The position numbers were made by a program, and so were the translations under genes. Shown piece by piece: positions 25,633 through 39,824 of a DNA stretch of 64,000 nucleotides; position 1 is the stretch's first letter; the number at the start of each line of letters is the position of its first letter. Source of the stretch: Alviniconcha marisindica (taxonomy: Eukaryota; Mollusca; Gastropoda; Provannidae); the NCBI GenBank assembly GCA_018857735.1, contig JABMCL010003179.1, positions 424,001 to 488,000 on the forward strand, written 5' to 3'. The notes below the pieces were generated by a model. That model was given only the letters and a program-made list of their open reading frames with translations, was not told where the DNA came from and did no database searches.

Positions 25633-27315
25633 ACAGCTTATTCAGATGTACCATGATAATTGTTAGGCTTCACTTGTCAGTCAGTGAAAATTCAATTTGC
25701 ACAAAATGAACAAAATATTCCATCCCAGCTATTTGACCTGGTGGAACCCTAGTAATAACTGTAATATGCACCACTGTGATGTATTCCAGTACCTTCAGAG
25801 TGTGTGTGGCTGTGCAGTTTCTGACAGCATGTTTGTTTAACTTGTTTGACAAAATACAAAACCATAAAGCTGCTGATTATACTATGAAAATGATATAATC
25901 AGTCCAATAGAGAGAGAGTGGAGAGAGTTAATCAATAACAAAAACAAGTTCATTTATGATTAGAGATAACAGGAGAGAGAGAGAGAGAGTGCTGTGGGTT
26001 CAGGACTGAAATTTTGCAACACAGAGAAAAATTTGCAAATCAGTGCCATTTTTTATGTCACATTTAGTAATGATTTAGTGATTTAGTACAATGTGACCTG
26101 TTTAATAAATGCAATAAATGCAAACAATACAGTTATGTGTTAAAACTTTAATGATTGATCAATTTTTGTAATTGTGTATAAAAACTATAATATATATATG
26201 CTAATTTGACTGCAGTACATAGAATTCAAGTTGAATAGTGCATAGGAAGCACACAAAATTTCAAGTTTGTTGGTTATAAAACCCCAAACTATTTCCCTGG
26301 TATTGAGATGATATCCTCTCACCATTATGTGCCTGTGGTCACTGAGCTACTCCCTTAGCAAAAGGTGTTTGACCTAGGCAACCAACATAATAATGGTCCC
26401 CACCAGGATCAAAGTTTTCATAACCCCTTTTGCTGCACATTTTGTCACTCCGGCACGTTTTGTCACTACGTGGTGACAAAACATGCCAAAAGGTCCACTC
26501 ACTGCACATTTTGTCATTCCTTCGCCAGCAAATCTATAACCTGTCTTTTCCTTTCCTCATTGTGTGTGTGTTTGTGTGTGTGTGCACGCTCACGTGTGTT
26601 TGTGTGCGCCCACGTGCACATGTGTTTGCGCTCATGAGCGCACGTGTGTGTGAGTGCGTGTGTGTGCATTTGTCCGTGGCAGTGTGCGCGCGCCCACATG
26701 TGTTGTTATGTATTGTGTTGTGTTTATTACCCCTGCCTCAATCAGCCCTAAACTGAAATTCTGTATTGCTTTGAGTAGACTACAAGGCTACTGCTTCCCG
26801 TAGTTTTGTGAGCTGTGTGAAATATGACTATAGATATAGAGACTGAGTGAAAATGTGGTTTGATTGTGTGTTGTGGATGTCCCTGTTTGATGGTTTGATG
26901 AGATAAAAGGTAAATGTGGACTAACTTTGGGTGTGATGTTTCATTCCATGCAGCGTCTTGTACATTTTGTAGCATAATATGTGCCTAAGATGGGTTTTTT
27001 TTATCACTCTCTCTCCCTCCCTCACTCTCTGTCTCTTTCTCTCTCGCTTTTGCTCTCTCTGTTTCTGTCTCTCTCTGTCTGTCTGTCTCTGTCTCTGTCT
27101 CTCTGACTTTTTTCTCTGTTGCTGTCCCTCTCTCTCTCTCTCTCTGTCTCTCTCTGTGTCTCTCTGTCTGTCTGTCTGTCTGTCTGTCTCTTCCTCTCTC
27201 TCTCTCTTCTTCTGTCTTTCGTTCTTCCCCGTGTGTCTCTCTCCCTCCCCTTTCTCTCTCTCGTTCTGTCTCACACATTCGTTCTGTCTCCCTCTCTGTG
27301 TGACTTTCTGTCTTT

Positions 27316-27388
<73 letters not shown>

Positions 27389-30300
27389 GCACGCACGCAC
27401 GTGCGCACCCACCCACAGACACACACAGTACAATATCACATGTACTGATATCCAAATGGGAAAAAAAGGTGCAATGCCTGCACGTTTTGTCACCTTAGTG
27501 ACAAAAGGTGCCCTAGTGACAAAACATGCGGCAACAACCCCTCTGCTCTCTGTTTAGCATTGTGGGCCAAAGATCAGACATGGCCCTGTCAGATTTACTC
27601 TGTTTAAGGTCTTCCAGATCTAAATATAAGGTCTTCCAGATCTAAATATAATGCCTCAACTGGCTTGCTGGGTGTGTGTTTTTTCTACTCTTCCACCTAA
27701 AACTATTTCCAGTTATTAATGAAATTTTGTTTGTATGCAGTTTCTTACAAATTTTCAGGATAACGCTTTGAAGAAGGTTTGAACTATTGAAGCAAAGTGT
27801 CTTACTTGCCTGGTAAGGGAGAGGAGAGCCAGCCAGAATTAGTTCAACAGCTATGTGCTCCACCAGAAGCTCTGGGGTCAGTAGGTAGGCCAGTGGCCCT
27901 TCAGGGCTGTGGGGTGCCCAATACTTCCAGCTGTTACAGGCAGCACCCTGTATAAAAGCCAGTTGGGTTTGGATGCAGGCTACAATCAGTACAATGTAAG
28001 CAAAGTAAGGCTGTTTTTCTTCTGTCGTTTTTTCAGACAGCTCACCAAAATAAAATAAATAAAAAATAGGGATGTGTGTAATATGATTTAGTCTTACAGC
28101 ATCCATAGTGCTGCAAAACTGGCCATTCAGATTGTTTAAAATAAAGATTTTGGAAGTACATTTGGTAGGTGGAGGGCTGGGATCAAAATAACTTAAACAA
28201 ATCACAACTTAGAATCATTCAAGGCTGCACACAACCAGTGTCTCACACATCACACCTAGATCCACCTAGATGACTGATGATCTGGCCTTGTGTTGTGTGG
28301 CAGATCAGTTTACACAACTTGGATGAGAGTAAAATTTCTGTGCTTGTATCAAAAGCATTTGTAAGAAGTAGTATTATATGGGTACTTACCCAGTTTTACA
28401 GCTGCACATGCTGATGGAAATAGTTTGGAAGCAGAATCAAAACATGTGTAGTGCATGCCATGCCTTGTTCTTCAACACTGATCTGAAAGACTTGGCCTTT
28501 GCTGCAACTTCCCCATGGCAAGCAGACACACTTAATTTGTGCAAGCATCCTTGCACAAACAGTACTGTTGTTGTTTTTACCTTTGGGGCTATGTTGCTTT
28601 AAATTGAACTGCATACATGTCTGTTGTGCTCAGATTTCAGTTTTGATGCAGAGGTGTGACTGTGAGACCTGTGTGTCACATTAATGCATACATTTTCAAA
28701 GCGATCAAGCTGCTTGTCCACAATCTGGAATAAGATCTGCAGAGTTCTGAAAGCAAATACCCCACTCACCTAGTGAGATATCTGTGCATTCACAATGTTG
28801 ATTGGTTTGAAAGTCACTTCCAGAAGTTCCATTCAAATGTTATTTGATTCTTTCCCTGCCATCTTTACAGGTTAAAAACATGTTGCAGGTAATGTGGCTC
28901 ACACTGTGAGGATATGTTCGGCTGTGAAATCTGTTGAAAATTATTGTTGCCTTTAAGTTCCACAGAAGAAATTTTGGTAATCCTGCAGTATGCACCTGTC
29001 TTCCTGATTCCATGCAGCTGAGATAGAACTGCCGATTTGTCATGATCAGCTCATTGCCCAGTTTTGCTTTGCTGTGCGGGGGGAGGGGGGGGGGTATTTT
29101 GCTGTACAAGGCAACAAACCTGCACTTTCACAGCCTTTCCTACTGTTTCTGCTCTTCAAGGGACACACACACATACCTCAAACTGCAAGGCATCAGATGC
29201 TTTTGCTCTTTCTCAGAGTTGAGTCCTGACACCTGGAACAACCTCCCCCAAGACTTCAGTCACTCTGGTACTATCTCTTCCATTAAAAACAAACTCAAGA
29301 CATTTCTCTTCTTCAAATACTTTAACTAACCAGTACTGTCCTTCATCCCTATTACTGTATTAGCCTGTACAATGTGTGTGGCTGCGTCTATTTTGGGGTG
29401 TGGGTGGGTAGGGGGTTGCATAGTAGTAATTTATGTTTGAGCCTGTGTTGATGATGTCAACTGTATGTTGTTGTTAATCTGTATCAATGTACACGTGTGT
29501 TCTATTAAGTGTTATGTTTGTAATGTAGTTCAGCACTTTGTCTTTGAGCCACAGCGTAGGCGCTGTAATGATTTCCATTATTATCATTATTATTGCCATG
29601 TTTCAGGTGAAACAGCCAGTGCTGTGCTCTAACTGTCATGTGTTTTGTGGAGCCTGCATTGATGTTTGGCTGCAGAGGAGTCACCAGTGCCCAACTTGCC
29701 GAGTTCCTATTGACCACACCAATCCTGTCAAACGCATCAGAGGTACATTAAACAGATGCAACAAAAATCAGATGACTGGCTATGCTTGCAGGAGGCAGGG
29801 GAAAAAAGATGAAACAATGTACTAACACTTAACAGATCAAAACACAGGCAGGGTTAAAATCAACAACTTAACAGATAGAACACACAAAGGGTTTAAATTA
29901 ACACTTACTTGAATTTAAAGGGACAATGTAAAAGGCATGCATGCATACGTGTTATGTGTTTTATGGAGACTGCATTAATGTTTGCCAGTAACTGTTAATG
30001 TTATCATATATCATTAGTATTACTGTTGAATTATGCACATTTTATTGTAAATGTAATTCTCTATAGGATTATGCTTATGTTTCAAAAGCAGTTCTAAATT
30101 ATGTTTCAACTAAAAACAAATTGCCAACAAATCAAAAGCGTCATTTGACCTAAAGTTAGGCATTATGCTTGAAAATAGCAATGCTTTCATTTAATTTGGT
30201 TAAAAGGTGCTGTCTGTAATTGTTCCCAGAAAATCATTTGTTCATTGATGACATCTCTTTCTTTTAAACAAAATGAGCAAGTTTCATCTTTTTGAGCACC

Positions 30301-33300
30301 CACCTGCATTAATTATAGCTAATATCCTGTGTACCAGTCTCATTTAAACCATTTAAGTTTTACTTATTTGATTTCTTGTTGTATTTTTTAAAGCAGTACT
30401 CTATTATTATTTTTGTTAAGTTTTATATTCCCATTTATCTCAGTGATTTCATTTATTGACTTTCTGTAGTATTGCCTCATATTATAATAAAGATGTTTGC
30501 CTTTTTGTGTACTGTAATTTCTAGGTAACCTGAAAGGTCTTTGTCAAATCCACCAAACTATTTTTTGCCACAATCTGTCCTGTTTTATGGCTGCTTAAGC
30601 TTTAATCTGATGTTTTTATGATTTTATTGCTTGAGTAATCGTTCAGTAAATTGTATTCTTGCAGACTGACATCAGTGAAAAGATACAAATGTCATCCATT
30701 TTGTTCTCCAGAGAAGCAGGATGATTTTAGCAAGAGTGTGTTTTCTTTGTGGCCAAGCCATGCTGTTAAGTATACATGCATGAGTCTGTTGTGTGTGTGC
30801 TGAAATTTTGTCTGCTGGGCAAAATAAATCTGATTGCTGTACGCTGAATCTGCTGTGGTCTCTCTGTATTACTTGGCTGCATCTCCGCTGCCCGTCGCGC
30901 TTCTCCTACTTGGCACTACATCACAGTTGACAGTAGACATTAACAATAACAATATACTTTATTCATCCCAGTGGCAAATTAAAGCTGTCATTCAATCTTA
31001 TACATTAACACGCAACGAGGAATTGAATTGCACATGTGTCAATTATTCAAAGTCACAGAACACATGTACACATTCTTAGACATACCCCCACACATACACA
31101 CACACACACCCCCCACCCCACACCCCAGTCTCTCAGTCTGTATCCACTAGAGGACTGATCTAATGCTAATACCTAGCAAACCCAAAATTACCTGGAATAA
31201 TGTTTCTTCTGACAAACCAAAACACAAAAATTCTCAAATAAAATAAAATCATTAGGTACACACATCCCCCACCCTCCCTTGGAAAGTTATCCTCAGCACA
31301 CGTCCTGACACATGCGCACACAGTTAATGACTGGTATAATTTTCATTAAAAACTGACAGAGCCGAGGGTAAAAATGAGGCTTTATAACAGTTTGTATTTG
31401 TTCTCAGGAGTAAAAATCTTCCACTCCTGTTGCTGTGTCAAAGTAGTGTCTCATTGGATGTGTAGAATCATTTAATGTTTGCATTAGTTTTCTGTTACAA
31501 ATGTTTGCAGATTTTTTAAGACTATTTACAGCTTTGCAAGCAGTTGATGAAGAATATGTGAAAAGTAGCCTTGGTTAGCTAAATCGAGTTGTGTCAGAGT
31601 TACAGGAACGGAAAAGGGTTGGCACATCACTTTTTGATACTTTATCTATAATAGGGATTAAAGGGGGGGGGGGGGGGGGGGGAATCCAAGGAGTAACACA
31701 ATGTGAAGACAAATTATATTTCCAAAGGTTCAAAAGAGTAAAGTGACACAATGTCTGAAAAGCGCATAAAACAATTCATTGTAAATAGCTCTGAATATGT
31801 CTGCTCATTTCCCCTTTCTAACTGTTGTGAAGATTCTTAAGTTGAAAAGAAGTGAATTACAAATCTGCTGCATTATCTTCACCTGATGATTTCACAGTCC
31901 GTCTCCAGCTGCGCGGCTTGATAGATCAAAATCAGCTTGTAAGACACTGTAATTGTTACACCTCTTTCCTCTTGGTTTCTGTCTCTTCCTATTTTCACGT
32001 TTTTCAAATTCAGTCTAAAAAAATCCCCTGTGAATTATTCACCTACATGGTTGACCACCGTCTGATTATTAAAGTAAGAGATCCTTTGACACTTGTTTGA
32101 GTTTTTATTCTACTTGTTATACTTTCAGGTGGATTCAACCAAGCAGAAGCTGAGGAGGAGATGAAAAGCACATCTGAGATGCGCAGAACTCGCTTTGACT
32201 TGTTGTACAGGGAGTATGAGGTAAAGATGATCAACTTTTACATCTTTGCCTTTGGTGGACTTCAAGTATTGAAAATACCATGATGTGTTTCTGTTGTTGA
32301 CTTGTATCGAAAGTGTGAATTAATGTAATGATTGGCCCAGGCCTAACGGTAGCATACTTAATAGTAATAATAAAATATTTTTAGTCATGAACCTCTGACA
32401 TTACAGCTCAGCATGCTGTATAGAATTCAAATATAAACTACAGCCACGATAGGACCCCTCAGCTGCTTAAGTGGAAAACAACAGTAATGATGTCTACTAG
32501 CAATTAAAATCACAAGAAGTTTTCACAAGACCAACGTTACACGTCACATACACTTAAGGGTGTAACAATTAGTATATGTGTGAACGATATGGGAACCATT
32601 GTCATTGTGATTGCAGTGTTCTTACTGTTTATTCACTTGATCCAAACACAAAAAGGTTCAAACGAACGCTTATTTATTTTAACCTAAATTTTGCGTTTTT
32701 GAACCTTTTTGTGTTGGGATCTTGTTTTAGAATGCTAGAAGTCATTCTGTTTCAGATTTTTTTTATTCACTTGAGTTTATTGAGCTTTTTATTCTAATTA
32801 AGTGAGTGAAACTGTATAGTATTTAATTATATTTTTATGTACTTGTTATTATTTGTCAAAGGCAGACAACTGAATTTCCTTTTTAAGGATTAATAAAATA
32901 TTATTGTATTGTATTGTGTGCACGCACATGCATGCAAGCGTGCACACACAGGTGCAAGCATGCACACAGCACATCAGTGGGCTGAAATAATTTAAGCACA
33001 CATTATTTTGGGGAGGGGGTGTGGGAGATAGAGAATTTGCTAGCAATAGTAGGTTTTAAACAGATATGTCTTCAAAGTGTTTTTGAGTGCAGTGGGTGAC
33101 TAAATGTGTCTAATTTAGCGAGGCAGGGAATTCCAGACAGGGGCAGCTATAGGAGAAAGACTGATGTCCAGATGTTTTGATCTTAATAGAGTTCTTGAGT
33201 TGGAAGAGGAGCAGAGCTGTCTTTATGGAGAGTACACATGAAGAAGACCAGACAGATAAACAGGGGCTTTATCACTATCAGAGAAAAAGGAGTGACAAAG

Positions 33301-34622
33301 ATGATATCTTATAGTTATACTCAATACGTACTTAGACGGGCAGCCAGTGAAGAGTTCTGAGGAGGGGTGAAACATAATCTCATCCTATGAGCTTTGAGCA
33401 GCTGTTTGCAAAAGGGACAGACTGTCCTAATTGGCATGGTCAGAGAGGTGCTCAAACTGCATGTAAGTTGCAACAAAACATCTCAAACTGTATTGTTCAA
33501 TTTGCATAGCTGTTCAAGTTTGGCGTAAGAATAGATGGCAACACAGTTTGAACTGATCAGATAACAAATTTACCCCAAGTATACCATTTTGAATTTTCTC
33601 AACTGTCTGATGCTGCTGCCAGCTTGACATAATTGGTGAAGGAGGCAGTGATAATAGTATAACCAGTAAAGCTCAATGAGTAGTACCTTTGTGCAAATTT
33701 AAATATTTGTCATGTGTATGATGTGTGAGAAAAATCCCAATGTTAATTTTTTCAACATGAAGGACACACAGCTGGCCAGCCCAACATTGATCATTACATA
33801 ATAACAATAGTAAATAGTTCTAAGGTGCCATTCTCTAACCTAGGTCAAACTAATGCGCTGTATAAGCAACTTGTGAGAGAAAACATTTACTTACAGTTCA
33901 ACGACTAAAGCCTACTGTAAAGTATCTCATTGCTGTATTGCCTAGCAAACAATAACTATGCTGAGGTTATCAGGGATTCAAAATATCCAACACTTTTTTC
34001 TGTAATCAGCATGATGTCTGAACACTTTTTCACCAAGCTGGACAAGGCAGGCAGAAGTTGTATAAAGAAGCTGTTTTCATTTCTAAACACAAAATTGCTG
34101 CCAGGGCAATGCAGGTTAAAGTTTGGGAGTATGTCTGTATGGTCTACATATGGTTCTTTGTTTTCACAAGAAGTGTAGAATATATTCAATTGGACAGCCA
34201 GTAACAAGCAGGGGTGGGAACCTGCCATTAACTGGCATCCATGTCCAGTAGGCTGTAGTTTCACTGTCAGGCAAAAAATAGTTGAATTTCTGATTTACCC
34301 CTTGGTAAGTAACATGCCAGTGGCATATGTTTAAGGAAGCACTGGGCCTGGGTTTTAGAAGATTGGTGTTCCTCTAAGTTCATTTGAATTTATGATGTCA
34401 CTTTACTGATGATTTGCCCATCTGCCTGTAAATTTGTTGAATCTTTCATCTGGATGAGTATAACATGAAATATTAGTATTAAAGGGTGTACACACCACAT
34501 CAGTGATAACTTTTTCTCCCATCTAAAATTTTAATTAGAATATATTTAGTTATTTAAAATGGCCATAGTGCAACATTTTAAACAGAAACACCTAGACTCA
34601 AACACACACACACACACACACA

Positions 34623-34676
<54 letters not shown>

Positions 34677-37600
34677 GTAAACAAAAACACCCCTTTCATG
34701 AATTACTAATTTCAGGCTTGAGTTGAATTATGTGTTTTGTAAGTTTGTAAGACTGCACAACATGATAACATTTTCTTTAACTGCATTCCCCAGAAAATGT
34801 TTCTCTTCTATTTTTGCATATTTAACTGCTTTTGCTTTCTGTCATCATGATCATGTCCTGTTGATTTCTAAAATGCCACATTGATTTCCTTTGTGGTAGG
34901 ACATATGTCCTAAATTTTTACATTTCTGGATGAAACATTTTTATACAACTTATAGTAATGTACTGTTTTATGTGCTATTTCTCCAAACTGGAGCAACATA
35001 GCAGAAAACCAAAGCACAGTCAAAACAAACCTGCACCCACATATAAAATCAATAAGAGAGCTTAAAGAGGTGAAATTTTAAAGACGATTTGAAAGATCTG
35101 AATGTGTTTGATGACCAAACTTTGCAAGGGAGAGTGTTCCAGATAGATGGGGCAACTTCAGAATAAGATCTGACCAAGTGACTGACTGCATGTGCACAAA
35201 GGGAAGACAAAGAATGGAAATATCAGAAGAGCGTAGTGTAGGACATAGAAGCAAGTTCGTACTGTATTTGTGAATCGGTGGGAACTGTCAGTGCAAAGTG
35301 AGCTTTGTCAGTGCAAAGTGTTGTTTTGAACTTTTTATAGTTTGTTTGATAGATACTGAGGACAGCCAGACAGGATAGAATTGCAGTAGTCAAGGCATTG
35401 TGCCTGCTGGCTCTGCATCTCATCTTGATTTGGTTGACAGTGACAGCACAAATGTTGGTGGAAATGGTGTTCCTTTCAAAACATTAGTTAAATACATCAG
35501 AGTCCAGCTCAACAGACCGCTGTCAATGCCGCAGCTTATCAACAGCATTTGCCATACATCATTTTTAGAGCTCCAACAAGTTTCATCAATCAGACCATAT
35601 CTGTCCCAAAGCTCTACTGCAAGACTTGGTACCACAATGGTCATATGTCGCCTTGGTTATTGGAACTCAGTTTTCACAGGTTTACCAGCAGATCAGATCA
35701 GTTACAGCGGGTCCAGAATAGCTTGTGATGAGAAAGAAAAAAAGATCACATAACCTCTTCTTAAGGAACTTCATTGGCTTCCTTTAAAATTCCCCTGCCA
35801 TTACGAGATCGAGGCTCTTGCCTACCACCATGTCATCTTTCTGCACTTGCGAACTGTCTTGCTGCCTCCAGTCTTCAAACAAAAAGTGACTCAAAATTCC
35901 CAAGTGAAACCTGAAATCTTTTGGGAAATGTTCCTTCAGTTTCATGGTACCATCTGTTTGGAAGTTCCTGCTGGCCACTCTCAGAAATGTCCCAACGTTG
36001 TCTCAGTTCAAATCCAACCTCAAAACTTTCCTGTTTGCCCAAGTTTCTGAACAGAATTTAGTAGTCTTTCCTACAATAGGTAGTGATTGTATTTATTGTC
36101 CTTGGAGTAACAGAAGAGAAGAGTTATTTCTCAATTACGCATTGGTCACTCCTATATAACTTACTCCTTTTTATTGAAGGGAGAGGATGCATATGTGTGT
36201 GTTTCATGTAATGAGTTGCTTACTGTTGAACATATTTTACTTTTTTGTTCTGATTTTATTGAACCAGAACAATATTTTACAGCTAAGTCACAGAGGATTT
36301 TATTCAAGGAAATATCTTGGCATTGAATATTTGAAAGAGATCAACATTTTTGGAAGATTTGTTTTTGTTTTTAGCCATTTGTAGCTGTTTTTTGTTTTTG
36401 CTTTTTTTTTTATTGAAGATGTATTAGTTTTACCATGTACATAGTTTCATAATGTTAGCATTGATAGATTGGATTGGATTATAAAATGTGTTTCATCCTG
36501 ATATAACTGTCCTGGTTTGACTGGGCATAAAAACCAAGTTAGTTACCTACAATAGTTGATGTGTCTGTCTATGGCTGTTGAGTGTGGAAGGAAGCATGTG
36601 GATAAAAAGAGGAAGGGGGGAGAGCCAGGCAAAGGGGCGAGGGGAGAAAGAAAAAGGAAAGTTTTTGTAGTTGAATGGTAATTATGAATATCAACTGGAG
36701 GTTTTGTCTGATTTTTATTGAATGTTATTCATATTTGAGTGGGTTATGGGAAACTGATTGATATGCATGCCCATAAATGATATGCGTGTGTGTGGCTGCT
36801 TGCTTGCTAAAGTTGCTTGTTTGTGTGTATATGTGTTTTGCCATCTGTGTTATTGGTATGGATGTGCAGAAGGGGTGGAGGGATGGAGGAGGGGAGAGAA
36901 GGTGCTGGTGTTGATGTGTATGTTTGTAGGACAATGCTTTTATTGTTATTTTTGTATGGATATATACATGTATGTATATGGCAGGGTACAAACCAGAGTC
37001 GGGTAGGATTTCAATACAAAAGTTTGGATTTATCCTGGGACAAATCAAAATTGCGATCTCTGCCAATAGGATTTTATTTAAATCATGCCAGTACATATTG
37101 CATTTTCAGTTTCTCCCCAGAGAAATCCCAATCAAGATATCATTGAAATAGATTCTACTTCTTTTTTCTTTTTACTGATTCTTCTTCTCAGTCACTGCCA
37201 CACTGAGACTAGTGAGAGCCCAGTCTGCAAGATGAATGTGGCCATCTTCTCCAGTTCCCCATTGCTGCCATAGAGTTTGGTGTGTAGCTGGATTGCTGTT
37301 GGCCACTCATTTTGTACTGCTATCTGCAGATGCGGGCATCTCAGAATATATAGGTTATTTCCCACCAGAGACGTGGTAGTTTGGTATTAGTATCATCCAT
37401 TGCTAACTGGGATATCTCTTGCTACCGTTCAGTAGCGGCATGTGCCCAATCATTTCACTCTGACAGTTAAAGATTTAAAAGTGTATTTGAAGAAAAATAG
37501 ACAGCTGGCCAGGAGCACAAAGGCAGAACTTGTCCGTCATAATCTCTTCAATTAAGTCCAGTCACATTTTATTCACCCCACAAGGGATAATTCTGTTAGA

Positions 37601-39748
37601 CGGACTCCACACACACACACACACACACACAGAGTGACAGTAACTAGTTTTAAATATATATTTCTGTACAAAGTAAAAACACATGGAAGTAAAAGTAAAT
37701 AATAATGATTTTTTTTTTTTAAAGATAAATAAGAATAGCCAAAAGTATAAACGCACTGGTCAACAGGTATATTCACACTAAGCACAGAGGTAACAGACAC
37801 TATACACACATTAACACTCATAAACAGGCACAACTGATAATTACAGCAGTAACCAACTATATCATGTAAATGTGACAAGACAATTTTTGATTGATTGATG
37901 ATCGCTTATATGGTGCCATTCTCTGCTCTCTTGAGTAGACTCAATGTGCTCACAAGTGGTTCTACATGAGTGACTAGCTTTTTATAGTACGTTTATTTTT
38001 TATTTTTTAATATCCACCGAAGTGGTTTACTTACAGCGCTGGCATGGCTGGTGCCACATGAAAGGTAAAAGGTACAATTAAAGGTATAACTAATTTGATC
38101 AAATCAGTTCACATCCCAAGTATAACTTAACAACTAAGACTACATTAAAAATTATATGTTTATATGTCATGGGCGTGACTGTTCCAGAAGGAGCCGGATT
38201 TCCAAGTTCACAAAATTTGGCTTTTTTTGTTGTTTTGTTGTTGCTTTTTTTTTTTTTTTTTTTTTCCTCCCCCGCAGAGTTCACTTGAAGTGCCTGAAAG
38301 TGAAACCCCTTTCATTGAAACACACAAGAAGTACTTCCACGAGTGCTATACCTAGGCGCAGCATGAGTTCTGGTTTTGTGGTCAGTCATTTTTCTTTAAC
38401 CATGAGTCAGTGCAGGTAGCATTCAGTTTGATCATAAAAACTTTTGAAAAACATGATTGTTAGGAAGTCAAAGAAGTGGACAGCAGCTGCTGTGTTAAAA
38501 ATATATATATATATATATAAAATGGAGGTGGGAGTGGAAACAGAGGAGGACAGACATTTTTGTTATGGATATGGAAAGTTGATGCTCCTGGTTCAGCTTT
38601 GTGTATTGTTTGCAACCAGGTTCTGCAGTATGGGAGCAGCGGCGAGTTAGAGGATGAAAACCATCTGTTACTGTTGAGATCCAAGAAAGACACACAAACT
38701 GTTCCAGGGGCTGAAGAACGTATGGTACCACCTTCAGAAACAAACAGAATTGCCTGCTTGAAAACTGTGTTAAGCAGTTTTATTGCTGAAGATATGCTGC
38801 CATTCTTGGAGATTCAAACTGGAAATTTTGCTAAGGCGGTTACCCTGTAATCACCCTAATAATCTTGAAAACCCTGATCCAAGTGGAGCACATAAATAGC
38901 TAGTTCAAACCTGGCTCTACATATGTTAATTGTCTTTATTGTGAGTATAACTTTGAGCTGTGCAAGTAGGATTTTCCTTGCACATAATCTTAAGCACCCT
39001 GATGCAAGTTGAACACATTAATAGCTGGTTCAAACTTGACTCAACAAATGAGAATGAGATGCCTGTCTGTTGATGTTACCAAATTAAGGTAAATGACAAT
39101 TTTTGTTTTTCCACACATTATCTCACTCAGTATGTCAGTGTGTGTGTGAAGGCAACAAGAATAAGAGTGAGATTTTGACTTTGTTAATACCAATAGGGAA
39201 CAGTGGATATAAACAGAACAATAATGTCGAATAAAATTCAATTAATGTGCATCCTGAGGGTGATTCTTGCCCTGTGTTTGTTAAAGATTTGTCAGCTTCA
39301 GGGGGGCCCCATCAAGGGGTGTTGCCCCTGGACCCCAATGGGGGCCTTGTGCAGCCCTAAGAGCCCTGCCTTTACATACATTTTCAGTCCCACCAGTGCA
39401 GCTTGTGGGGCATTTCAGGTTGAGGATATCAAACGGTATAGGTGATGCAGGGTTATGGTAGTACTAGTAACATAAACTTGTGTTGCCAAGCAGTAAGTAC
39501 ATAAACTAGAATGCCATAAAGTCAACAGTGAAGACACACTTGCAGATTACACAGTAATAGTAATACATGCATTGTTCTGCAATATTCAAAGTACAAAGAA
39601 AGTAATAATCAAAATAGTGGTCATTTCTATAGCACTGTATCTCACCGACAACGATGAGCACACCACATTTTACAAGATCAACAAAAATGTATACATTAGA
39701 ACCTCAAAAATCATAATTCTATAGTCATAATATTGCACTGCACACTAG

Positions 39749-39824
<76 letters not shown>

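Noticed and set aside
26921..27557. Long open frames on both strands (190 and 192 codons) rich in Arg/Glu or Ser/Leu
   Set aside because: They are created by the CT/TCTG microsatellite and have no complex sequence.
27642..28205. 187-codon minus-strand open frame
   Set aside because: Only the central 46 codons look protein-like and they are bounded by splice signals; the flanks read as intron-like sequence. Kept only as an exon-like island.
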